64,000 nt of DNA. Source: Hydrogenophaga taeniospiralis CCUG 15921. Its GTDB lineage: Bacteria; Pseudomonadota; Gammaproteobacteria; Burkholderiales; Burkholderiaceae_C. This document shows positions 57,852 through 64,000 of the stretch, piece after piece. The notes below the pieces were generated by a model that ran no database searches, was not told the origin of the DNA, and saw only the letters and a program-made list of their open reading frames with translations. The position numbers and the translations under genes were made by a program. Location: contig NZ_BCWR01000006.1 of NCBI RefSeq assembly GCF_001592305.1, forward strand, positions 348,102-412,101, given 5' to 3'. Every line of letters begins with the position of its first letter. The first letter of the stretch is position 1.

Positions 57852-58421
57852 ATGTCCTTGTCCGAATTGCCACCACTGCGTCCCACACTGAACTTTGCGC
57901 CCGAGCTGTTGCTGCGCGCGCAGTCCGTGCGCGTGGTGTTTTTTGACGTGGACGGGGTGCTGACCGACGGCGGGCTGTATTTCACCGAAAGCGGGGAAAC
58001 GATCAAGCGTTTCCACACCCTCGACGGTCACGGCATCAAACTGCTGCAGCGCGCCGGCATCACGCCCGCGGTGGTGACCGGGCGCGATTCGGCCGCTCTG
58101 CGCCAGCGCCTGGGTGCCCTGGGCGTGACCCACGCCCGTTTCGGCACCGAAGACAAGTGCCCGGCGGCCGAGGCCATCCTGGCCGAACTGGGATTGGACT
58201 GGGCCGAGGCCGCGGCCATGGGCGACGACTGGCCCGACCTGCCCCTGCTGCGCCGTGCCGCGTTCGCCTGCGTGCCGCCCACCGCCCACCCCGAGGCGCT
58301 GGCGCTGGCCCACCACGTGACGCAGCGACAGCCCGGCGCGGGTGCCGTGCGTGAGCTGTGCGATCTGTTGCTGGTGGCCGGTGGCCGCTATGCGCGGGAA
58401 TTGGAAATGGCCGCCCGATGA
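57852..58421 (+). CDS. kdsC: 3-deoxy-D-manno-octulosonate 8-phosphate phosphatase
   Basis: 189 residues, minimal HAD phosphatase without cap. Nucleophile motif FFDVDGVLTDG, motif II VVTGRDS, motif III KCPAAEAIL and motif IV MGDDWPDLPLL. It removes phosphate from Kdo-8-P. The stop overlaps the lptC start (ATGA). Confidence 0.95.
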   Translation: MSLSELPPLRPTLNFAPELLLRAQSVRVVFFDVDGVLTDGGLYFTESGETIKRFHTLDGHGIKLLQRAGITPAVVTGRDSAALRQRLGALGVTHARFGTEDKCPAAEAILAELGLDWAEAAAMGDDWPDLPLLRRAAFACVPPTAHPEALALAHHVTQRQPGAGAVRELCDLLLVAGGRYARELEMAAR

Positions 58422-59074
58422 GCACAACCGCCCCCAGCGTGCCTGACTTGAGCGTGGTTCGTCGATCGGGGTTCAGCCCGAGCCGGTTCTGGGACCAGAT
58501 CTCCATCTACCTGCCGGTGTTGATCATGGGCTTGCTGGCCCTGGCTTCCTATTGGCTGCTGGCCTCCACCCCGGAGCCGGAACTGCCGGTGGCGGCCCGC
58601 CCTCCGACCCACGAACCCGACTATTTCATGCGCCGCTTCTCGGTCAAGGTGTTCGATCCGGTGGGCGCGCTCACCACCGAGGTCTATGGGGTCGAGGCGC
58701 GCCACCATCCGGACACGGACACCATCGAAATCGACGACGCCCGCATCCGTTCGTACAACCCCCAGCGTTTGTTGACCGTGGCCACCGCGGAAAAGGTGAC
58801 CAGCAACGGCGACAGCACGGTGTTCATTCTTGAAGGCAACGCATCGGTGGTGCGGCAGGCGGGGCGCAACGCCGCCGGCGAGTTGCAGCCCCGCATGGAG
58901 TTCCATGGGGAATACCTGCGCATCACGCTCGATCCCGAGCACATTGAGTCGAACCGGCCCGTTTTGCTGATCCGTGGCCGGGACCAGATCACCGCCGACG
59001 TGCTGGACTACCGCGGGGACAGCCGTGTGGCGGTGCTCAGCGGGCGCGTGCGCGCCCAGCTCGCCCCGCGCTGA
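58418..59074 (+). CDS. lptC: LPS export protein LptC
   Basis: 218 residues from the ATG at 58418. One N-terminal membrane helix (IYLPVLIMGLLALASYWLL, about 30-48) and a periplasmic beta-jellyroll (PDYFMRRFSVKVFDPVGALTTEVYG onward). LptC joins the LptBFG exporter to LptA. The usual next genes lptA and lptB are not here; an SDR gene follows instead. Confidence 0.9.
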   Translation: MSTTAPSVPDLSVVRRSGFSPSRFWDQISIYLPVLIMGLLALASYWLLASTPEPELPVAARPPTHEPDYFMRRFSVKVFDPVGALTTEVYGVEARHHPDTDTIEIDDARIRSYNPQRLLTVATAEKVTSNGDSTVFILEGNASVVRQAGRNAAGELQPRMEFHGEYLRITLDPEHIESNRPVLLIRGRDQITADVLDYRGDSRVAVLSGRVRAQLAPR

Positions 59075-59114
59075 CCGTTGCGCCCCGAGGCTGGCAGACC
59101 TGATTCCGGAGTCC

Positions 59115-59930
59115 ATGGCAGCACTTTATCCACCTCTCGCCACCCCGCTGGTTTTCATCACCGGGGCCTCCAGTGGCATCGGCCAGGCGCTGGCCAGCCG
59201 GTTCGCGCGCGCAGGGTACCGGCTGGCACTGGTGGCCCGGCGCAGCGCCGAACTGCAGGCCTGGGCCGATGCACAGGGCCATGGGCCCGAGCGTTGCCGT
59301 GTCTACAGCGCCGATGTGGCCGACACCGACAGCATCGTGGCCGCCGGTCTGGCGTGCATGGCCGCTCAGGGGGTGCCCGATGTGGTGATCGCGAACGCCG
59401 GCATCAGCATCGGCATGGACACGGCCGAGCGAGGTGATGTCGACGTGATGGCCCGCACCTTCGCCACCAACAACACCGGTCTGGCCGCCACCTTCCACCC
59501 CTTCCTGAACGCCATGGTGGCGCGCGGCAGCGGGAGCCTGGTGGGCATCGCCAGCGTGGCGGCCATTCGTGGTCTGCCCGGGCACGGTGCCTATTGCGCG
59601 AGCAAGGCCGGCGTGGTGGCCTACTGCGAAAGCCTGCGTGGCGAACTGCGTGGCAGTGGCGTGGCGGTGGTGACACTGTTGCCGGGCTACGTGGACACCC
59701 CCCTGACGCAGAAAAACCGTTACGCCATGCCCTTCCTGTTGAGTGCCGACACGTTCGCCGACCGGGCCTTCGACGCCATCGGCGCACAAACCAGTTACCG
59801 CGTCATTCCCTGGCAGATGGGTGTGGTGGCCAAGCTGTTGCGCGTGTTGCCCAACCCCGTGTACGACCGTCTGCTGGCCGGGCGGCCACGCAAGCACCGG
59901 GAGCCCCAGCCGCACAACCCCGGGGCATGA
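59115..59930 (+). CDS. Short-chain dehydrogenase/reductase
   Basis: 271 residues from the ATG at 59115. Cofactor motif TGASSGIGQAL, NAGIS in place of NNAG, catalytic Ser in GIASVAA, YCASK, and after it LLPGYVDTPLT. ARR after beta-2 suggests NADP(H). The C-terminus ends in a basic tail. It follows lptC by 40 bp and is closed by a terminator, so it is likely co-transcribed with the Kdo/LPS genes. Substrate unknown. Confidence 0.85.
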   Translation: MAALYPPLATPLVFITGASSGIGQALASRFARAGYRLALVARRSAELQAWADAQGHGPERCRVYSADVADTDSIVAAGLACMAAQGVPDVVIANAGISIGMDTAERGDVDVMARTFATNNTGLAATFHPFLNAMVARGSGSLVGIASVAAIRGLPGHGAYCASKAGVVAYCESLRGELRGSGVAVVTLLPGYVDTPLTQKNRYAMPFLLSADTFADRAFDAIGAQTSYRVIPWQMGVVAKLLRVLPNPVYDRLLAGRPRKHREPQPHNPGA

Positions 59931-59931
59931 A

Positions 59932-59964
59932 AAAAGCCCCGAGGCGCGGAGCCTGAGGGCTTTT
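59932..59964. terminator. Bidirectional terminator after the SDR gene
   Basis: AAAAGCCC/GGGCTTTT outer stem with an inner GAGGC/GCCT pairing; A tract before and T tract after serve both converging genes. Confidence 0.8.
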
Positions 59965-60002
59965 GGGATGTTCAGATCGCTGAAGCGGTCTGGTAAGGGC
60001 GA

Positions 60003-60411
60003 TCAGTAACCGCCGCGGCCACCACCGCCACCACCTTCACGACGGCCACCGCCGCCGTAGGGGCTGCGGAAACCACCGTCGCTGCCGCCACCGCCACCAA
60101 AGCCGCCGCCACCGCTGCGGCCACCGCCGAAGCCGCCACCACCGGTACGGGGGGGGGCGGGCTTCCATCGGACGGGCTTCGTTCACGACGAGGCTACGAC
60201 CACCCAGGGACTGACCATTCATGCCTTCAACGGCGGCCTGTGCCTCGGCATCGCTGCCCATTTCCACAAAGCCGAAGCCTTTGGAGCGGCCGGTGTCACG
60301 TTCCATCATGACTTTGGCGCTGTTGACAGAGCCGTAGGCGCTGAAAGCTTGCTGCAGGTCTTCGTCGCGCACGGTGTAAGGCAGGTTGCCCACGTACAGT
60401 TTGTTGCCCAT
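60003..60411 (-). pseudogene. RNA-recognition-motif (Rbp-type) protein, frameshifted at a G9 run
   Basis: It starts at the ATG at 60409-60411. The intact RRM (about 80 residues) has RNP2 LYVGNLPY and RNP1 KGFGFVEM. After VNEARP the frame enters a run of nine C on the coding strand (G on the plus strand at 60159-60167) and reads PPPYRWWRLRRWPQ to a stop at 60037. With one base less it continues as RTGGGGFGGGRSGGGG and ends GGRGGY at 60003, the usual Gly-rich tail of these cold-inducible proteins. Either a sequencing error or a real slippage mutation. The RRM is complete in both. Confidence 0.85.
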
Positions 60412-60717
60412 GGTTGGGACTCCTAATAACACTGAGAAAAATAGCGATGGAGCCCCGTTAGCACACAAAAACCTGTAGCACGCGAAACCAACCGATCACT
60501 GGTCAAGCGAGGTTTCAAGACACTCGCGTGGGCATTATGCGCCCAATGCCCCATCAGCAGGGACATTTTTTCCCGGCCCGTCAAGCCGCTCATACCGCGA
60601 TGCGGAATAACAACACCGACGTCCTCGAGGCACGCCGTATCCGCGAAACGCTCGGCGAGCGCTGGCCTGGTGGTTCCTGACGCCGGGAGGGGGCTGCGCG
60701 AGCCTGCCGCTTCCATC
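60412..60717. other. Gap between the RNA-binding protein and metX
   Basis: No gene recognised. It holds the long 5' leader of the RNA-binding protein gene (minus strand, TCCCAACC and GGAGTCC before the ATG) and the upstream part of the metX promoter. Short open frames on the minus strand lack family features. Confidence 0.4.
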
Positions 60718-60723
60718 TATACT
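60718..60723 (+). promoter_or_regulatory. -10 element of the metX transcript
   Basis: TATACT, eight bases before the first stem of the SAM-II riboswitch. No good -35 at the right distance, so activation may be needed. Confidence 0.4.
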
Positions 60724-60730
60724 CGCCACC

Positions 60731-60783
60731 AGCGCCGATTTGATCCAGATTGCGGGCGCTTTAGAAATGCCGCTAAAGGGGAG
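60731..60783 (+). ncRNA. SAM-II riboswitch upstream of metX
   Basis: Stem AGCGCC (60731-60736)/GGCGCT (60755-60760), then the diagnostic loop GATTTGATCC and the 3' segment GAAATGCCGCTAAAGGGG, which correspond to the SAM-II consensus UGAUUUAACC ... AUAAAUGuaGCUAAA..GGG and can form its H-type pseudoknot. SAM-II elements repress metA/metX and related genes when S-adenosylmethionine is high. Position just after a -10 and before a terminator fits. Confidence 0.85.
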
Positions 60784-60786
60784 ATT

Positions 60787-60819
60787 CCCGGTCTCGCTCT
60801 TGGCGGCACCGGGTTTTTT
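60787..60819 (+). terminator. Terminator linked to the SAM-II riboswitch
   Basis: CCCGGT (60787-60792) pairs with ACCGGG (60808-60813), followed by TTTTTTGTTTTT. It lies between the aptamer and metX, so SAM binding may act on termination. Confidence 0.75.
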
Positions 60820-60851
60820 GTTTTTGGACCCTGCCGCGCAGGGAAGCACCA

Positions 60852-62027
60852 GTGATCGTCACGCCCCAAACGTTCCGATTCGATACGCCGTTGCCCTTGA
60901 AGAGCGGCGCGACACTGCCTGCTTACGAGCTGGTGGTGGAAACCTACGGCACGCTCAACGCCGACCGCTCCAACGCGGTGCTGGTGTGCCATGCCCTCAA
61001 CGCCTCGCACCACGTCGCCGGCTGGCACGCCGACGCCAACGGCCAGCCGCTGCCGCGCAGCGAGGGCTGGTGGCACAGCATGATCGGCCCTAGCAAGGCG
61101 GTGGACACGGACAAATGGTTCGTCATCGGCGTCAACAACCTGGGCTCCTGCTTCGGCTCCACCGGCCCCACTCACACCAACCCCGCCACCGGCCAGCCCT
61201 GGGGCGCGGACTTCCCCGTGGTCACGGTGGAAGACTGGGTCAACGCGCAGGCGCGCCTGCTCGACGTCATGGGCATCGAGCAACTGGCAGCCGTCATGGG
61301 CGGCAGCCTGGGCGGCATGCAGACGCTGAGCTGGACGCTGCAGTACCCCGAGCGTGTGCGCCACGCCATCGTGGTGGCCAGCGCGCCCAACCTCACGGCC
61401 GAGAACATCGCCTTCAACGAGGTGGCGCGCCGCGCCATCGTGACCGACCCCGACTTCCACGGTGGCCACTACCTGCGCGAAGGCACCCTGCCCCGGCGCG
61501 GTCTGCGCATCGCCCGCATGATCGGCCACATCACGTACCTGAGCGACGACGTGATGAACGAGAAATTTGGTCGTTCGCTGCGCACCGCCAACGGGGACGA
61601 CCCCGCCGACACCGCCGAGCTGGCCTACCGCTACACCACGCAGGACGTGGAGTTCCAGATTGAGAGCTACCTGCGCTACCAGGGCGACAAGTTCAGCGAG
61701 TACTTCGACGCCAACACCTACCTGCTGATCACCCGGGCGCTCGACTATTTCGACCCCGCGCGCGAACACGGCGGCAGCCTGAGCGCCGCGCTGGCGCGCG
61801 CGAAAGCCCGGTTCCTGCTGGTGAGCTTTACCACCGACTGGCGCTTCTCGCCCGCGCGCAGCCGCGAGATGGTCAAGGCCCTGCTGGAAAACGGGCGCGA
61901 CGTGAGCTACGCCGAGATCGACGCGCCGCACGGCCACGACGCCTTCCTGCTCGACGACCCGCGTTACCACCAGGCGGTGCGGGCCTACTTCGAGCACACG
62001 GTGGCCGGCACGGAGGTCGCGAAATGA
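60852..62027 (+). CDS. metX: Homoserine O-acyltransferase MetX
   Basis: 391 residues from a GTG at 60852. Alpha/beta hydrolase with the nucleophile Ser152 in GGSLGGMQ, the Asp of FTTDWRFSP and the His in [23 protein letters not shown] is typical of MetX. It activates homoserine with acetyl- or succinyl-CoA for methionine synthesis; the acyl group cannot be fixed by eye. Controlled by the SAM-II element upstream; overlaps metW by 4 bp. Confidence 0.95.
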   Translation: MIVTPQTFRFDTPLPLKSGATLPAYELVVETYGTLNADRSNAVLVCHALNASHHVAGWHADANGQPLPRSEGWWHSMIGPSKAVDTDKWFVIGVNNLGSCFGSTGPTHTNPATGQPWGADFPVVTVEDWVNAQARLLDVMGIEQLAAVMGGSLGGMQTLSWTLQYPERVRHAIVVASAPNLTAENIAFNEVARRAIVTDPDFHGGHYLREGTLPRRGLRIARMIGHITYLSDDVMNEKFGRSLRTANGDDPADTAELAYRYTTQDVEFQIESYLRYQGDKFSEYFDANTYLLITRALDYFDPAREHGGSLSAALARAKARFLLVSFTTDWRFSPARSREMVKALLENGRDVSYAEIDAPHGHDAFLLDDPRYHQAVRAYFEHTVAGTEVAK

Positions 62028-62605
62028 GCGAAAAAGCCATTCTGGAATCGATCGCCCGGCTCGTGCCGCCGGGCTCGCGCGTGCTCGACCTGGGCTGTGG
62101 CGACGGCGCCCTGCTGGCGCACCTGCAAGCCACGCGCGGCTGCAGCGGCTACGGCGTGGAGATCGACGACGCCAAGGTGCTGGCCTGCGTGAAACGCGGT
62201 GTCAACGTGCTGCAGCTCAACCTGGAAGGCGGCCTGACCATGTTCGGCGACGACGCCTTCGACGTGGTGCTGCAGATCGACACCCTGCAGCACCTGCGCA
62301 ATGCCCAGACCATGTTGCTGGAGACCGCGCGCGTGGGCCGCCTGGGCATCGTGGCCTTCCCCAACTTCGCCCACTGGCCCAACCGGCTGGCGGTGCTGCA
62401 GGGCCACATGCCGGTGACCAAACGTCTGCCCTACCAGTGGTACGACACGCCCAACATCCGCGTCGGCACCTACCGGGACTTCGAGGTGCTCGCGCGGCGC
62501 AACGGCCTCACCATCGAAGACAGCTTCGGCCTGCACGAAGGGCGCGAGGTCCGCACCTTGCCCAATCTGCTGGCCAGCACGGCGGTGTTCCGCTTCTCCA
62601 GCTGA
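62024..62605 (+). CDS. metW: Methionine biosynthesis protein MetW
   Basis: 193 residues. SAM-binding methyltransferase fold: [15 protein letters not shown] near 21-35, [16 protein letters not shown] and the MetW-type [22 protein letters not shown]. It is the partner that stimulates MetX in several Proteobacteria. The start overlaps the metX stop (ATGA). Confidence 0.95.
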   Translation: MSEKAILESIARLVPPGSRVLDLGCGDGALLAHLQATRGCSGYGVEIDDAKVLACVKRGVNVLQLNLEGGLTMFGDDAFDVVLQIDTLQHLRNAQTMLLETARVGRLGIVAFPNFAHWPNRLAVLQGHMPVTKRLPYQWYDTPNIRVGTYRDFEVLARRNGLTIEDSFGLHEGREVRTLPNLLASTAVFRFSS

Positions 62606-62873
62606 GGCGCAGCGCAGCGCGGTCGGCGCGATGCCGGCCTTCGTGCCCGTCCGGGCACGCTTAAAACGCGTTCGTCTGCCAGAAACCGCACATATGCACC
62701 GGTGCGGCGCTCTTTATCCGGGCTTCAGTCGGGTTTAAGTCGGTCGATAGTTCAAACAACGATGGGTCGCGTTCTGCCTGGCGCAAACGAATCCCCTCCG
62801 ACCAACCTGCACGTCGCGGCGCCGATGGGTGGGTTGTGAACAGACCGGCGCCTCAACCACTCAGGACAACGAC

Positions 62874-64000
62874 ATGAACTCGGCATTTACGTTTGGGATT
62901 GCGAAGCGGTTGTACGCGGTCAGCATCGCCATTTCGCTGGCGCTCGCTGCACTCGGCGCTTTCGCCTACATCAACTTGAGTGATGCGGCCGATCTGGCCG
63001 ACAACACGGAAAAAACCAGGGTACCCCAGCTGGAGGCCATGGCGAAGCTGGAGCTCAACGTGACCCAGGTCTCGCTGCAGATCCGGCACTCCATCCTCGC
63101 GCGCACCCCGCAGGAACTGGATGAAACGCTGAACTACATCGGCGCCAAGCGCACCAGCATGGACGAAACCCTCGCGACTTTCGAAAAACGCCTGTTTTCA
63201 AAAGAGGGCAAGGAGCACTTCGCCAAGCTCCCGCCCCTGATGGCCGCGTTCTGGAAATACGGGGAAGCCAACATTGCCCTGATCCGTGAAGGCAAGAAGG
63301 AAGAAGCCTTCGCTTACCTGGTGGACGTGACGATTCCCGCGCGCAATCTGCTGCTGGCCGAGCTCGATCGCGGACGGCAGATCCAGGCGCAGGGCCTGAC
63401 CGAGGACATCGCCCACATCGAAAAAGGGGTGCTGACGACCTCGAACCTGATCGCCATCCTGGCGCTGGTGATCGCAGGCAGCCTGCTGGCGTTTTCCTGG
63501 TACGTGGCGAGTCTGCTGCGCCGGCGCGTGGCGGTGTCGCAGGCCGTGGCCGAGCGGGTGCGTGACGGCGACCTGACCAGCGTCGCGGAAAACAGCAGCA
63601 GGGACGAGTTCACGCCGCTGATCAATGCCCTGAACGACATGCAATCGTCCCTGACCAAGGTGGTGTCCGAAGTGCGTCACAGCGCGGACAGCGTGGCCAC
63701 GGCCAGCGCGGAAATCGCCCAGGGCAACTCGGACCTGTCCAGCCGTACCGAGCAACAGGCCTCGGCCCTGGAAGAAACCTCGGCCTCCATGGAGCAGCTG
63801 GGTTCCACCGCCCGCCAGAACGCCGACAACGCCCGCCAGGCCAACCAGCTCGCTTCCAGCGCCAGCAGCGTGGCGGTGCAGGGCGGCGAGGTCGTGGGCC
63901 AGGTGGTGCACACCATGAAGGACATCAACGACAGCAGCCGCAAGATCGCCGACATCATCGGCGTGATCGACGGCATCGCTTTCCAGACCAACATCCTCGC
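62874..64000 (+). CDS. Methyl-accepting chemotaxis protein, 3'-truncated by the window end
   Basis: 375 residues visible from the ATG at 62874. A first membrane helix (about 11-33; [20 protein letters not shown]), a periplasmic four-helix bundle (4HB_MCP; about 35-190), a second helix (about 188-212; [20 protein letters not shown]), HAMP, and the start of the signalling domain with the methylation helix ([21 protein letters not shown]). It is cut within the region before the hairpin tip (ending IAFQTNIL). Ligand unknown. The 268-bp gap before it has no gene. Confidence 0.95.
   Translation, partial: MNSAFTFGIAKRLYAVSIAISLALAALGAFAYINLSDAADLADNTEKTRVPQLEAMAKLELNVTQVSLQIRHSILARTPQELDETLNYIGAKRTSMDETLATFEKRLFSKEGKEHFAKLPPLMAAFWKYGEANIALIREGKKEEAFAYLVDVTIPARNLLLAELDRGRQIQAQGLTEDIAHIEKGVLTTSNLIAILALVIAGSLLAFSWYVASLLRRRVAVSQAVAERVRDGDLTSVAENSSRDEFTPLINALNDMQSSLTKVVSEVRHSADSVATASAEIAQGNSDLSSRTEQQASALEETSASMEQLGSTARQNADNARQANQLASSASSVAVQGGEVVGQVVHTMKDINDSSRKIADIIGVIDGIAFQTNIL

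Noticed and set aside
62736..62750. Possible sigma28 (FliA) promoter GTCGATAG before the chemotaxis gene.
   Set aside because: The -10-like GTCGATAG has no TAAA-type -35 at the needed distance.

Overview
The window is GC-rich chromosomal DNA with densely packed genes and many ATGA/GTGA stop-start overlaps. Gene content and order (rpmH diverging from dnaA-dnaN-gyrB, rnpA-yidD-yidC-mnmE, minCDE, TRAP transporter operon, kdsD-kdsC-lptC, metXW behind a SAM-II riboswitch) point to a betaproteobacterium of the order Burkholderiales, most likely family Comamonadaceae (Hydrogenophaga/Acidovorax-like). The family call is inference from gene order and protein style; no 16S gene is present.

Layout. 1-2.3 kb: 3' part of a PatZ-like acyl-CoA synthetase/acetyltransferase. 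2.4-3.2 kb: a gene-free stretch with two copies, exactly 587 bp apart, of a DnaA-trio/GC-cluster/DnaA-box array, read here as a bipartite replication origin about 43 kb from dnaA. 3.3-6.5 kb: UbiA-family prenyltransferase and minCDE. 6.5-11.9 kb: a catabolic operon (GntR regulator, DapA-like lyase, TRAP transporter DctPQM, ribokinase-family kinase) on the minus strand. 12-19.1 kb: ubiB, a second infA, an SDR, aroG, an NlpC/P60 lipoprotein, a DnaQ-like exonuclease, a PhnA/YjdM protein and a YitT-like membrane protein. 19.1-21.4 kb: a lower-GC patch with an acyltransferase-3 gene and gene remnants. 21.4-28.8 kb: a nitroreductase, a ferredoxin, then an NAD salvage block (nrtR diverging from pncA-pncB-nadE-nadM/Nudix) ending in a PACE efflux gene.

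28.9-30.8 kb holds the most novel-looking system: a 72-residue protein with a C-terminal CxxC core, a DUF692/MNIO iron oxidase and a DUF2063/BufC-like partner. This looks like a RiPP-type peptide-modification cassette; an extragenic repeat appears to have inserted at the start of the partner gene. 31.2-41.2 kb: a type I restriction-modification locus (hsdM-hsdS-x-y-hsdR-z) with two inserted accessory genes. One is an FRG-domain protein whose C-terminus is homologous to the C-terminus of the HsdR next to it. 41.3-51.3 kb: gyrB, dnaN, dnaA, then rpmH, rnpA, yidD, yidC, mnmE. 51.3-59.9 kb: a beta-propeller/coiled-coil protein, a cyclic-nucleotide-binding protein, apt, a KefB-type antiporter, kdsD-kdsC-lptC and an SDR. 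60-64 kb: an RNA-binding protein gene frameshifted at a G9 run, metXW, and the start of a methyl-accepting chemotaxis protein cut by the window end.

Extragenic palindromic repeats recur directly after stop codons, and in three genes the repeat itself supplies the stop codon. I found no tRNA or rRNA gene, complete IS element or CRISPR array.
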